This document shows, one piece after another, positions 24,038 through 36,884 of a stretch of DNA of 64,000 bases (its first letter is position 1; each line of letters starts with the position of its first letter). Under the pieces are notes generated by a model. That model was given only the letters and a program-made list of their open reading frames with translations, was not told where the DNA came from and ran no database searches. The position numbers were made by a program, and so were the translations under genes. Source of the DNA: Eumeta japonica (taxonomy: Eukaryota > Arthropoda > Insecta > Lepidoptera > Psychidae). The stretch covers positions 620,001 to 684,000 of the forward strand of contig BGZK01000019.1 in the NCBI GenBank assembly GCA_005406025.1. Reading direction: 5' to 3'.

Positions 24038-27000
24038 TCAGACTCTTTTTATAGAACGTATGAAGTATAATATCGATTGTACATTTCGAAAACTTATTTT
24101 GACGTTACTCAATAGCTGAACAGAGATTTCATATCGTTTCGGGGATAAGATTGGACTATTTTGATTTAATTCATTGGGAGATGATTCTGATTGGGTAATA
24201 TTTTGCGTTATCTGGAATAAACATATTAATATACCCAAGTCAACAATACGCCCCAGAGTACTATTACATATTCAATATCTTACGACCTAAGATAAGCAAA
24301 CTGTCTCGTGAGCCTTGTGAGGATCTTCAAGTTTCCCAAAAAAAAATCCAAATATAATTACGACAGACACACGACACACGCGTACACACATAAGCGATAT
24401 CGCGCTAATGTCAGACATCATAGTGTACTGTAATCAAAAATTGTATTGGTAATTCATATCTCAAAAAATTCTAATAGGATTTCCTATGAATCTTATGTTT
24501 ATAAGATTCATAAGTGTCGATTCATCATTGATTAAAATGCTTTATTTTTAATTGTTTTTAAAATACTATATTTACAATGTTTTAATAGCTCATATACGTG
24601 TCGCACCTAACGTGCCTGCGGATCTCCAAAAACTAATATTTTAGCACAATCACACACATCCTGCTCGCTGTGATCACAAATGAGCACTTCGCATTATTTT
24701 TTTGCGCAGTGTTGTGTCATCGCGAGGTATTGCTACTGATTTGAGACGGCCAAAGGTTATTTCAAAATCGATATTTAGCTAAAGGGTTACCTTCACAGAA
24801 TATGTAATGGATTTCTTTACATCTTAGAATTGACAGAAAAGTGATTAACTTACGTATTAATAATAGTTATGACGATTTCAAAAAACATTAAAAATTGTTT
24901 GCCGCATGCGCGTACCGAGAGTTCCGTCCTACAATACAATATATTCGTGTTAAATACTCGAAAGGAATTATTTTCATATATTCAGTTACGGATTCTTAGT
25001 ACGAGCCCACTCGCAATTGGCCGATTTTTATTTATTGTTTTCCTTAAGTTTGCACGATGATTGCTTCAAGTTTGACTCTTGTATATATTATTGCTTTCAT
25101 AACAGAAAAAAAAATGAAAATTAATAGGCACTAAGTACGCACTCACATATTTAGAGTCAGTTTATACTGGACATTGATACGAAACAAAGCGAAGCGAATA
25201 TAAACTTACTATATGTTTTTTCCGTAATCTAGCAGTAAATAACTATTTTCGGTATTTTTTCCAAAATTGTAGGCGGAGTAGTTTCGTAGATAAGAGCAGG
25301 AACGGTAATTTTCATCTATTTTCTTAGATAACTTTAAAACTATTTACTGTTAAATAAAAAAAAAATCGAGACCTTCAAAATACGCACTTTCGTTTGATGT
25401 CACACATGGTGCAGTTTGCGTTTTTTTTAATTTCCTAGTTTACTTCCCAAAAATTACCCTCGTATTTAAAGTTTATTTATTTACGTTATACGTTCGTGTT
25501 TTGGGTCATATACATACATAATTTATGTGTACCAAATGTCAACTTAATCAATCCATTAGATTCAGAGTAAATTGGCTGTAACAAAGGAACGAACACACGA
25601 ATGATCCTATAAGGGTTCCGTTTTTTATTTAGAGGTACGGAATCCTAAAAATTGGGGACTATTAATTTGCAATAAATTTACATTACATAGTATATACGTA
25701 AATACATATAAAAAATATGGAAAGTTGTGTTCACTAGTAGAAAATATTTAAAATATAAGTATTTGACATGTATTAGAAATAATATTAAATAACTAATCTC
25801 TGCCAAGCCAAAATCAACGTTGAATATACAAATTAAATCATAATGAGTCGCTAAACCGAGTTCATCATCATCGTTCGAATAATGAATAACGAATAACTGT
25901 TCAAGAATTCTTAACGGATTATGATACTGACTTTTGATTCAATATTTCCAAAAACAAGATGTGCATCAAAATTAACTTGTCCCAGACAGTTAAAAAACAA
26001 AGTAATTAAAAAATTAAGAAAATATCGAATAATTATTTTAAATAATCAATACAACAAAAATTAACCTACTGTGATGATTTCTTAACCTTTTAAGAGACAA
26101 TAAAGAAAAAATTTACCCCACGATAAACAGTATTTTAATACTACACATAATAATTGTAAAGGTTGTATAAGTTTAAGGTACTTATTTTCTGAAATTCACT
26201 CCAAAAACATTCGCACTATACTATGATAATAAAACAAGGTCGTGAATTACAATTTTTTCATTAAAAACTTTAAAGTTAGGTAGGTCCCAAATCACAATTA
26301 TACTTTCAGGATTATTCCAACACTACAGCATTAAAATTCTTTTTGTATAATTCATGCTCAACATCAGGCAAAAAAGAGCTATTGTTTACTGGACCGAAAG
26401 CTCTCCGAGTGTCTGTTGCCGCCGTCCTAATTTGAATAATAAAGCAACGTCTACATCGTCAGCAAACAATACTATCTCGATTTCAAGTATATTAACGTTC
26501 AGTTCTGTTTTCGGGTCAACAATGTTTACATCGATGCGGCATACCGCACTCGGAAAGCGACATTCCGACAAGCGAAAAAACTCACCTAAACTAACAGAAA
26601 CTCGCTCTTAGATAGTAGTTACGGTACCCCCCAGTATAACCCACATAAATTACCAAACAATTAAAATATGCCAGTCGGCAGCTGCAAAACTACAAAAATG
26701 GTGAAACACATCACAAAGTTACGCCGCACGATGCTATTGTTATATTATCGACCGGCAGCGCTATAAAATATTTGTCCCGGCCCAAGGGAGCCGGTTCAAG
26801 GTCTGCCGAGCCGGTTCAAGGTCTGTCGCTACGGTGATAGACGCTTGTATAAGAGCTCTCCTCCCCTCGAGATGACGTCGTAGCTCGCATTATCACCTGT
26901 CAACGCGCAGAATTTATGTTTCAAAATAGATACCTGTCAGACGTGTATATCTGACTATATACCTAAATAGAAAAATATTCACATATTAATTGTACATCAT

Positions 27001-29032
27001 TACACATTCAAATGAAACTGTCGCATAAGTTTTATTTCAAAATAATATCAACGGAATCGAGAGTCAAACCGAGATCGGAATAGAAAGCGGGACTGGGATT
27101 CAGATCGAAAGTGAGACTGAGATCAGAATAATGACGTGACAGGCACCGGGATGATGACGTGTCAGCGTCATCAATATAAAAGATGGAGCAATTTATTCTA
27201 ATGCGACGTGGGCTGAATCGCGGGAGAAAGTGACTACTGTAAGTCATATAATAGAGTTCGTACGACCTTTATAATCATATGCTTAAACAGTTATTCATGT
27301 ACCTGCCTGACTGGCTTCAAACTAGGTTAACTGTGGTACGAATACCTAAAAGCGTAACGACATTCAAAAATATATATATGTAGGTATTATAAACCGGACA
27401 CATGGACTAGCTCGTGCTATAATATTTTTATGAATGTTTTGCCCTATCGGATCGATTCGAACTCGGAACTCTAGCGTAACATTTGGGCGGAAGATGAAAT
27501 TTATGAAATCCTTTGCATGAATTGCACCTTTGACTTTAAATAATAACATTTCCATTTAAAATCAAAAAAACAACTACTCAGTTATGACAATTTCAACAAT
27601 GCTAGTTCGTAAGTAAAGAAATAATTTATTGCAAATAACCTGCTTCTTGATGAAAAAAAAAAGTGTTTCATTCACGCTTCCAAGTGTAAACCACAGATCT
27701 GGAACTATTTTAGTACGAAACTAGGAATTACATTTTGGTGATAATTTTGTATTCGTTTACTACATTTACTACAAGGTACTCACATTACTAAATTAACAGT
27801 TAACAATTAAAAAGATATGAAATTTATCACGTCTAGAAACTGCAAAACTAGTTTATTTTGGTTGTTTCCATAGCCTGATGTCATGTGGCATTTTGCTCTG
27901 GGATCATGTCGCAGACATAAGTATTATATATGGAATTATCATGATATAGAAACGAGCCGTTCGGGCGATTTATAAAGTAGAACATCTAGTATTTCTAAGG
28001 AGAAAGTTTAAGGGAATTGGAATCTTAAATTTGATATTACAGTTTATATAAGAAGTTTTTGTATACCTATGTAAAAAAATTAGAAATGTTTAAAAGAAAT
28101 AGAGATGACATCTTTGTCGAATCTGTTCGATACTATAAGTAAAAAATTATAAAACTATTACCCGACTACAGAAAAAACTAAAAAAAATATAAATAAGCTA
28201 GGTGTTTATGGAGACAATGATTGCGAATCCGTAGGCGGTGTTATGTAATTTGTAAAGCGTCATACATTTTATTCAGGTATTATATATTCATTTAAATTCC
28301 TAACTATATTTCCTCTACATAACATTTAATTTTTATATTCGTTGGATGAGAACTCACAATGGAAAAGCATTTCGAGACTCAGCGGTAAGTTGCATGCTGC
28401 ATGTTGCAGGCAAGCTTCTAACTTCCGCTAACGTCAGACACAACATACTCGTACTTTCACTTCACACTAAACTCGATATACTCTTGCAAAGTATTTTTTG
28501 AAAGGGAGTTCCTTAACGCGGTTTGCAATATAAGTTGACTAGAAGAAATCGCAACACAACATACCAGAAATCTCCTATAAATTAAATGGGGAAATCTAAA
28601 GCCATTGAGGTGCTGTTCAATTTATGAGAGTTTTAAAAAACGGGTACGAACTTAATTACGGTCATGAATGAGCTAATGGCATTTAACGAATTTTTTAACC
28701 CACTTATTAAAAAAAAAAGAAGATAAAGATTCGTTGAATTGGAGATTCGCAAAGAAAGGACAAAAACATGATATGACAAGCTTACATTACGACTAAGTAA
28801 TGAAAGCTGCAATATCATATTTTGGTATAAAGTCAAGTTCTACCAGTTTTCGGTGAGTGGGGTTAATTCGAAAACTCATAGGTTTTGGAAACCAACGGAT
28901 TTAATCGACGGGATGGTGAAAGTGCGAATCTGGAGTGATTGCGCTCTAACTAAAAATGTAGGACCCCGTTTGATATGATTCCAGCACCACCGGAAAATTG
29001 AGGGTCGGAACCGATTTCCCACTTCCTCTATA
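24038..29032. other. Mitoferrin intron 2 interior, no gene seen
   Basis: AT-rich. It contains a repeat tail near 25610-25660 (gggttccgttttttattt...acggaatcctaaaa), a duplicated 'agccggttcaaggtctg' at 26790-26826 and a purine-rich stretch at 27045-27190 with repeated 'gagatcggaat' or 'gggactgggattcagatcg' motifs. Confidence 0.5.
24488..24513. repeat. Small hairpin ATGAATCTTAT
   Basis: ATGAATCTTAT, loop GTTT, exact complement ATAAGATTCAT. No neighbouring gene or element explains it. Confidence 0.6.
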
Positions 29033-29096
29033 TACAGTAATGACCACCTACTATTTATATATATAAATATATAATTGGTAGGTGGTGATTACTGTA
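29033..29096. repeat. Short inverted repeat TACAGTAATGACCACCTAC
   Basis: Arms of about 20 nt (TACAGTAATGACCACCTACT and the complement of TGGTAGGTGGTGATTACTGT) around an AT-rich 22-nt centre, with two mismatches. A degenerate third arm follows at 29096-29120 (attggtagatagtcattac). Probably a remnant of a small MITE. Confidence 0.7.
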
Positions 29097-29489
29097 ATTG
29101 GTAGATAGTCATTACATTATATATATTTAAAATTCTGCACGTGAAATAATTACTGAATTCCTCTTAAATGGCTGGACAGATATTGAGGATTTTTTTTATA
29201 TATTAGACATAGTAGGTGGCGCTACGATTGACTTTTAAAATATGTATTTTTAATTTTTTGATGAATTTCTTTATCATAATAAAACATACTATAACCCCAA
29301 TATTTAACACCCTACCTAACATTTTGAGGTCATATGTTTTGATATGCAAAAAATATCGTTATAATCTCCTGAGAAGTTTTTAAAAACTGACTTCTTAGAA
29401 TAATTCATAATTATTGTGTTTGATTGTACTATTCATCATTATTTTAATAATTATAAAATGATTCATAGTTATTTCTAAATGTTTGAAGA

Positions 29490-30095
29490 CGGTTTTTATT
29501 AAGATTCCGTACCCAAACGGGCCACCAGGACCACAGTATTACGGCTCTGCTGTCCGTCCGTCTGTCAGAGAGACGTTTGTTTTGAACTGTAATAGTCAAA
29601 CACTTTTCACAGAGTGTGTATTATTAATGCCGCTACAACAATAAATAAAATAAAATTAAAAATTAAAAAGGTCCCCATACCTACAATAAAAATGTTTTTT
29701 TTCGGCGTTTTTTTGCTTGATTTTAATTACTGTTCTTGGTCTTAAAATTCCATAGCCAAAGAGTACCAACGGGACCTTATTACTAAGGCTCCGTTGTCTA
29801 TCCATCCGTCTAACACAAAATTGAATCTATCAAACCGCCATAGGCAGACACTTGAAATTTTCATAGAGTATCATGCCCGCTATAACAACAAATAACAAAA
29901 AAATAAATAAAGTTAAAAATTGAAGAAAGGTCCCCGTACAAGAAATATACCTATTTCGTAATTTTTGTTCGATATCAATTTTCGTTCTTATTTTTTATTA
30001 TTAAAAAAAATATGTAGTATTAACTATTGTACAGTTATACGGAACCCTTCGGGTACGAGACTGAATCGCATTTGACCGGGTTTTTTTTAAAGTTA
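29490..30095. mobile_element. Lepidopteran interspersed repeat, paired copies
   Basis: Two similar blocks in a row: 29500-29700 ('ttccgtacccaaacgggcca', 'gctgtccgtccgtctgtcag') and 29745-29945 ('tccatagccaaagagtaccaacggg', 'gttgtctatccatccgtct'). Both run on with 'aacaataaataaaataaa'- and 'aggtccccatac'-like sequence. At 30033-30080 the end 'acggaacccttcgggtacgagactgaatcgcatttgaccggg' closes the element. Same broad family as 12312-13735. Confidence 0.55.
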
Positions 30096-30579
30096 TTTTT
30101 AACTATTGCTCTCAACAATAATTTTCTACATTATTTATATTCATATCATATCAGTTATAGTGCTCTATAATCGCCTTAAAAGGTGTCAAGTAATAATAAA
30201 TGTTGTCCAAAAAAAATTTAATAAATACAGAGCTTAATAGTAACACAAAATATGATTAAAAAAAACAAGAAAAATATCAACACACTTGATAACACATTTA
30301 TTAGGTAAACACATACCATGCCAATTCCAGAGTCAATGACAGATAGTATTTATAGGACAAGTTTTTTTATAGAATATCAAGTTTATTGTAGTCATTGGAA
30401 ACGTCACGACACTCGATAGCCCAACTGACTTACTTATTCGCGATAACACAGCGATGAATCTGAGGAAAACGGTAAACGGGATTGTATGGATAAAACAGAC
30501 AATCGCGAACTAGGTGAGATCACAAAAAAATATACCATAAGTCCTCGCCATCGTTGTATACGTGTTTATATAAAAAACT

Positions 30580-30960
30580 AAAACACCGGACGAGTGCGCG
30601 TAGTACTCGCACACTGAGGGTTCTGTACAAATTTAATTATTAATATTTAGATAATATCCACTGAGTCCCTACGATATTTACGTCCCGGGTATTACATTAT
30701 ACTACAACTTCTAATCTTTTTTAACAAAAAAAAAATTGACATACTTAAATTTTTAAAACTTCAGTTTTCATAGTGAGGAGTAAAAAAATGTTCTCCCATA
30801 TATCGGTGTATGTCACGGTCAATAGTTCAATTGCAACTGTCAATTTGCCGTCGCAAAATATTTTTTGTGTCATAAGTGCAAATATATTTATTAGTCTATA
30901 CAGATTTTTCCTTTTCCAAAATGGCTACATTTTTGTTTTTTTTACTTACAAGCTTGAGTT
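30580..30960 (+). mobile_element. Lepidopteran interspersed repeat, head copy
   Basis: Starts 'cggacgagtgcgcgtagtactcgcacactgagggttctgtac', a diverged form of the head seen at 12312. It is followed by comparable sequence ('cagttttcatagtg', 'ttgtcaatttgccgtcgc'). The tail is not present. Confidence 0.5.
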
Positions 30961-31169
30961 TTTTTTTACCATAGATGTTAATAATTTAGATTAATTTCAA
31001 TTTTATATCTATATCTATTCTTGAAAAAAAAATCTTGGGGGAAAGGGACAAGAAATAGATTCCTGTAATAATTTTGTTTTTTCACATTTGGAGTAAACAC
31101 CTCAAAAATAAGTAAAATAAATTTTTACACCAGTTCTATTATGGCCATCATTGTATGGTAGATTATAAG

Positions 31170-31770
31170 CATAGTTACTTGCGATGAAAAATGAATTTAT
31201 TTAAACAAACCAAACATGGAAAATAGTGATTGGACAAAGGACAATTACCCGAACCCATCGTGAAGAGAGGTTTCTTCGAGCCGAAAGCATAAAATAAGTA
31301 TTACTTTAATTCCAGATGGTTGAATTATCACAACCTAGATATATAGCAAACAGCTGATATGAATGTATGAAGTGTTATCGCAGAAATGTCGGGGTTAAGT
31401 AAACCGAAACTTGCTCTTACAGTATAACAACGCTGGATCACATGTTGCGAAAGTTACGTGGGATAAAAACGAAGAACTTGGTGGTATTGAACTCTACCAC
31501 ATCTAGTATTTAGTCCGGAACTTGCACCATCAGACTATTTATTCAGGTCCATGTCGATCTTTGCGTAGAAAAATATTAAGTCCAAAGGAGATGTTGAACA
31601 TGCAGTCCGGCAATTCTTTGCATCCAAGCCCAAGGAATGGTTTTACAATTAAAGTTAAGACCATAAAATACGATGGGCTACATTTTGAATATCAAGGCTA
31701 TCTTTTTGTATAATACACAAAGTGAACTTTAAAAACCGACCATATTTATGAGGACCTTAATATATCATGA
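31170..31770 (+). mobile_element. Decayed mariner (family 3, copy G), 5'-truncated
   Basis: Plus-strand 3' half of the family seen at 21340-22730. It starts near the first catalytic block ('gatgaaaaatgaatttattt', relic of DEKW) and runs through 'accacatctagtatttagtccggaacttgcaccatcagac' (relic of HPAYSPDLAPSD) to a 3' end ACCGACCATATTTATGAGGA. No long reading frame remains. Confidence 0.75.
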
Positions 31771-32489
31771 TCATAGACAGTTAATAGTTTTTTCCATGCT
31801 TTAAATAACGACGAACAATCTGTATGCCTGTACTCAGATTTAACTATTCCCACGAGTAGGTATTCATAGATGACTTTACGAGTACTATTTACTTATTATA
31901 CAAAAAGAATCAGAAATGGAAACTGAAATAGGAATTTAATTTAAATATACTTAGAAAACAGAAAATTACAATTTTATCAAGTGGTCAGGCATATGAAATA
32001 ACTATAAAAGTTTCTATTTATTTTTTATTCTTGTTAACTTTCTTCGAGACGAAAGCATAAAATAACATTTTTAAGCAATAAATATGCCATTTTTACACAG
32101 TGAATGTATACTCTGGATACAATTAGGAATAAGGTGACGTAATTCTTAAGACTGGTGTAATTCTATATTATATGTAATCTACAAACAGTGATAGTGATAG
32201 CTGATAGATTGTAGGTGTGGCTCTACAGATAATACTTTGTCAAGAATATGCACATATCGTTACAGTAACTTCTCCGCCCGCGTGGACGGGCAAAATTCTC
32301 TCTCGTCTTCGATTCTGAGCCTTGTCCCACTTTTGATTTTGATCCAATATCTATCAATCCCGCCTCAAATTTAATTTTCTCATGAGTATGTGGAGCGGCT
32401 GAAAGATAGTTTGAGTGAAATCAAACAGTATGAACGTCTAGAACTTGACGAAAAATGACGAAAATAGCGAAATCTGTTTTAGTAGTGTG

Positions 32490-34178
32490 GAACTGAAGTA
32501 TGGAGCTATTTTGTATATCCAGCTTTTTTCAAATGAATCAAAACTGTTTTGTGGTTAATCCCCAGCTCTTCAGCTACGTTGTTAGAACTAAAATACCAAT
32601 GTTGCTCTACTTTTTGGAAAATTGCATCGACTGTATTCATAACAGATCCACCATAACGACGTTCATCTTTAACATCATAATTATGGAACTGAAAATGCTT
32701 GTATTAGTTTTATGCTTTTCTTACCGACCCTGCATTAGGTCCATAAACGTCACAAATTTTTTTCGCGGCTTGTTTCACATTTTTCTGTTTTTGTATTAGG
32801 AATACAAATAAGTTTGAGCCGTTTTTTTGTCAATAAAATAATATTTATTATGAAAGAACGGTAATGTAATTTTAATCGAAGTATTGTCCATCACTAGCAA
32901 CTACTTTTTTCCATCTTTCAGGCAGTGTTCGGATTCCAAGTCTGAAGAATCTATCCTTTGAGGCTATCCACGAATCAACTCAAGTTTTGGTATCTTCATA
33001 TGATGTGAACCGCTGCTCTGACACAGCATGTGCCATTGACCAGAACAGATGATAGTCGGACGGCGCGATGTCTGGTAAATGCGGCAGGTGGGGTAGTACC
33101 TCCCAATCAAATGTTATCAAATAGTTTTTCACCGGAACCGCTACATACGGACGAACATTAATATCATGTAGAAGAATAGTTTTGTCGTGTCTGAAGTATC
33201 ATTGAGGTCGTTTTTCCTTCAGAGCTCGGCTCAATCTCATCAAATGTGTTCGGTATAGAGTTCCAGTGATTGTTTCGCTTGGATTAAGCAACTCGCAATA
33301 CACCACACCCAGCTAATCCCACCAAATACACAGCATGAGTTTTTTCCATGAATATTTGGTTGTGCTGTGGATCTTGACGCGTGGTGAGGTATGATTTTCT
33401 TCCTTTTGAATTATCATAATGTATTCACTTTTCATCACCAGTGACGATTCAATGCAAAAAATTTTTTTTTTATCGTTTGAGACTGCTTGCTGAATAACTT
33501 CTAAAGTTAGTGCAAGTTGCTTTTGTGTTTGAAACAAATCTTCCTCCAATTCTGCATCCTCATAAATTTTTGGCCTCCCACTGCAATCTTTGTCTTCTAC
33601 GTCAAAATCACCGTTTTTAAACTTTTCAAACCATTCACGACATGTTTTCTCACTCAAGGCAGCCTCATTATATGCTTCTACCAGCAATCGATGTGCCTCA
33701 ACTACAGATTTGTTTAAATTAAAGAAGTACATTAAAAGTTCCGCAAATGACGCTTATTTGGCTCAAATTTAAAGATGTTTGGTTAAAAAAATATATATAT
33801 ATATGATGCTAATATAAAGTTAATAATATAATAGGGTTATATTATTCTTGAATGGGCAACCTAATCTTCAAGCCGGTTATCATCTGCAAATTCTAACGTA
33901 AACCTTGTGCCATGCCATCTCTCTCCAAATGTCGGAAACTTATTTGTACTCCTAATAATAAGACTTCAAAATGTATCTAATTTCTATGTTAGATTTACTC
34001 ATTTTGATAGAGTAAAACAACAGAAAAATGGCATATCACCGTTTGTACTTTTTCTTTTTTTAAAATGTCATGTATTTAACAGTATCAAAACTAGCCAGAT
34101 ACAAACAGCACAACCAAAGGGATTTTATTGCAACATTTTACTTATGAAACACAAAAAAACTTTTTCCTCAACCTAATA
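32490..34178 (-). mobile_element. Decayed mariner (family 1, copy C), interrupted by a second mariner
   Basis: Third copy of family 1, minus strand, in two parts: about 32490-32795 and 33956-34178. The parts rejoin exactly when the mariner at 32796-33955 is removed: '...ctgtttttgTA' continues as 'ataagacttcaaaatgtatc', matching copy A near 770-790. The 5' end is CAACCTAATA at 34178. The left part stops near the middle of the transposase, so the 3' half is missing. Only short protein-like segments survive. Confidence 0.85.
32796..33955 (-). mobile_element. Mariner (family 4) nested in mariner copy C, with TA duplication
   Basis: Both ends are visible: TTAGGAATACAAATAAGTTT at the left and the complement TTAGGAGTACAAATAAGTTT at the right, each flanked by TA (32794-32795 and 33956-33957). 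Total 1160 bp. On the minus strand, 33313-33732 encodes NLNKSVVEAHRLLVEAYNEA and TCREWFEKFKNGDFDVEDKD, the paired DNA-binding region of mellifera/cecropia-type mariners. Further down come 'VTGDEK' then a stop, 'HDINVRPYVA' (relic of HDNARPHVA), 'APSDYHLFWSMAHA' and 'LPERWKKVVASDGQYFD'. Internal stops and frameshifts make it inactive, but it is less decayed than its host mariner, so it inserted later. Confidence 0.92.
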
Positions 34179-35588
34179 TGTATATCTTTCTCCAAATTGT
34201 ATTGATTTTATAAAGGCACTTAGAACTTGCATGCCAATAAACATCTTATGTATCATTGGATTAAAAAAGTATTATAATGAAATTATTTATTATAAAATTA
34301 AAGAGTGGTCCACAAACAATAAAATTTTAAGTTCTGTACAAAATGTACTTGCTAAGATAATTATCTTGGCAATTTTTGTTCTTCAAATAAGTTATAAAAA
34401 AGATAAAATTAAATTAGGAAATAAATATAGTTTTCATTAAAGTAAGAAATTTCATTCAAGTCACACAACCAACCTCAGTTGTATACCTGAAAATTTTGCA
34501 CATACTGTACTTCTTATCTACTAATACACTATCATGATTAAAGTGGGTATAACCCAGTTTAAGTATAGATATATGATTTTTATATACCTTTGATATATCA
34601 CTGATAATTAAATTGAATGCTTTAATTTCAAATTTTGCTGTAGAAATATATATAGTGTACAAACAGGGGTGGTTCAACTGAAGCATAATGGTGAGGGATG
34701 TCAATACTTATTTATATAACCTAGAGCCTGCAATCCACACAACCAGATCCAATGATAAGATGGATCCAGCGACATTAAACGTCTAATGGATTCGACACGA
34801 GTTTAGCAGATCTGATTATTGATTCCGTCAACATAAAAAAAAAAAGTAACACCAATATCTTGAAAAAAAAACTTTGCTAATGCTTAACAAGTTAAAACTT
34901 ATGCGATTAGAAAAAGTTTTAGAAAAACTAAGAAATACTGAGTGTTGAATGAAAATATAAATAATACAGCAGATAGTTTATATTCATCATCATTGAAAAA
35001 TGATTAGAGACTACAAGAAAAATTACAAATCGTAAAGCAAATTCATCAAAAAGTAAAAATACAGAGTAAATGCCAAAAAAAGAAAGACTATGAATGAATA
35101 TTAAAAAAGAAAGTGATTGCATATGAAAGTGAAGAAGATAGAAGAAAATGCTTATCTCTTATTCACGAGTATTTGTTGACAACAAATTAAACAAGTAAAG
35201 AAGCAGAAAGGATGATCTCACTTGAGGATATATTTGCAGCATCTAAATTTGCTCATCAACTATTTATATTGATAAGCAAATATCAAGATTAAAATTATTG
35301 TTACTTATGATTGTTTATTTAAAAGCAAAACTGACCTTTACATAATGAATTGTGAAACTCCCTATTGTCATTGTAGTGCCATTGGTTAAACAAAATTATG
35401 ATTATTGTAATAATTTCGAGAGAATTGCTAGTGTGCCTAAATTCCTTAAATATTGTGACGTTATTTTATTAAGATTGTTTAATATCACTAAATCACTCAT
35501 AATTGGCAAATTATTACTACCATGAAAATTACAATTTAAACACTGTACTAAATTCATTTTTTTTATTTGTGATCTTCTGATGATCATT

Positions 35589-36884
35589 ATAGACTACAAG
35601 CCCATGGAAAAAATAAACCTGTGAAATGAACCAACGTGAATAACGATTAGAAGGCTGTTACAATATCATAAAATACCTCTGAGCGCTATGCCGTCATTTC
35701 TGAGCGATAAGTTTTTTAAATTATTATTGATTGGATCACCCGTAAGTCCACAAATAAAACAGATTATTTTTTTTTCTTCAACTTCTGCCATATTTTCAGA
35801 TGAATCAGTAGTGTCCGCAGGATCTGATATGTTTGCAACACAGAAACGTGACTGAGACACAAATAAATTTAGAAGCGTGGTTTGACGTAGCGTGGCTCTT
35901 GTTATGACTTTTGGTATTGCTATACCTGTATAGCAGTAACGTATATATGACATGGTGAGTCACGGCGCAAGCTCCAAACTCTTAAAATTACTGAGTTTCT
36001 GATAAATTCAGTTTAAAGATAAAAGATTGTTCAAATAAATACAAAATATTGTACTTATTTGTATTTTTAATTAGAAATTATTTTGCAAAGAACAGTATAT
36101 ACAATAAAAACCAGAGGTAAAAGAAAATATTAAAAAAAAAATAAAAAGAGGGTAGGTATTCTGCCTCATTACAGACAGCGGTTTGAGGAGGTGGAATAAT
36201 CTACCATTTTACAGACTAGTGGACTATCAAAAGTGTAATGGCATTTATCTTTTATTGAAGTTTGTCTAAAGAGTTAAAAACCTATGTTATTGCCGTACAG
36301 GTAAAAGTCACTCTTTTCGGAAGGAAGTAATTTAATCTATACACCTATGTCTTCCACAAAAAATGTACGTCATGCTAGAAAATATCTACTCATGAAGTAC
36401 TCTGAAGATCGTTTAATTTTATGTTGTTCGATATCATCATCACCTATATGCTAATCAGAGATAAGTATTGCGACCCTTGGCTTTCGACCCCTGTCCTGAA
36501 AATATGTACAGCGTTTATGGGTAAAGTATCTGTATATGTATACAAAAAGAATTACACAAATGCCATACAGTAATAAATGACCTATATTGCTTCTACAATT
36601 ATCGGCGAATTAAAATTTGCACTGACTTCCGGCACCACCACTTTAGTACTGCACTAGGTTTTTCGACATTTATTTTTATTCATTTATAAACTATAAAAAA
36701 GCTATACATTAATAATTAGTCATGATTCCTCACTTGTACCTGGGAAATTCCATTCACTCACCTGTACTGCTCAGAAATGGCGGCATAGCGCTCAGAGGTA
36801 TTTTATGATATAGTAACAGCCTTCTAAACGTTATTCATATTGGTTCATTTCTCAGGTTTATTTTTTCCATGGGCTTGTAGTCTA
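35589..36884. mobile_element. 1.3-kb element with ~115-bp inverted repeats and TTA duplication
   Basis: Arms 35589-35706 and 36773-36884 are inverted copies with about 90% or better identity. They start TAGACTACAAGCCCATGGAA and include 'aataaacctg', 'agaaggctgttac' and 'ataaaatacctctgagcgct'. Both outer ends are flanked by TTA (35586-35588 and 36885-36887), which would fit the 3-bp duplication of PIF/Harbinger elements, though a 3-bp match may be chance. No transposase is visible. The inside includes the ORF at 35666-35953. Confidence 0.7.
35666..35953 (-). CDS. Unidentified ORF with mitochondrial-like N-terminus, inside the inverted-repeat element
   Basis: 95-codon frame. I do not recognise the product. 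The first ~45 residues (MSYIRYCYTGIAIPKVITRA, then LRQTTLLNLFVSQSRF) are rich in Arg, Ser and Thr with no acidic residue, like a mitochondrial presequence. They are followed by an acidic stretch (ISDPADTTDSSENMAEVEEK) and a Cys-Phe-Ile-Cys pair. The last ~14 codons come from the left arm of the inverted repeat, so the natural C-terminus, if there was one, is lost or lies in another exon; a possible donor (ACGG|GTGATC) occurs before the arm. It lies inside mitoferrin intron 2 on the same strand. It could be a captured first exon, a small nested gene, or chance. Confidence 0.35.
   Translation of the reverse strand: MSYIRYCYTGIAIPKVITRATLRQTTLLNLFVSQSRFCVANISDPADTTDSSENMAEVEEKKIICFICGLTGDPINNNLKNLSLRNDGIALRGIL

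Noticed and set aside
26386..26571. Minus frame containing 'VLFADDVDVALLFKLGRRQQ', resembling a reverse transcriptase FADD box
   Set aside because: An isolated four-residue match with no other RT motif upstream or downstream; the other strand is equally open.
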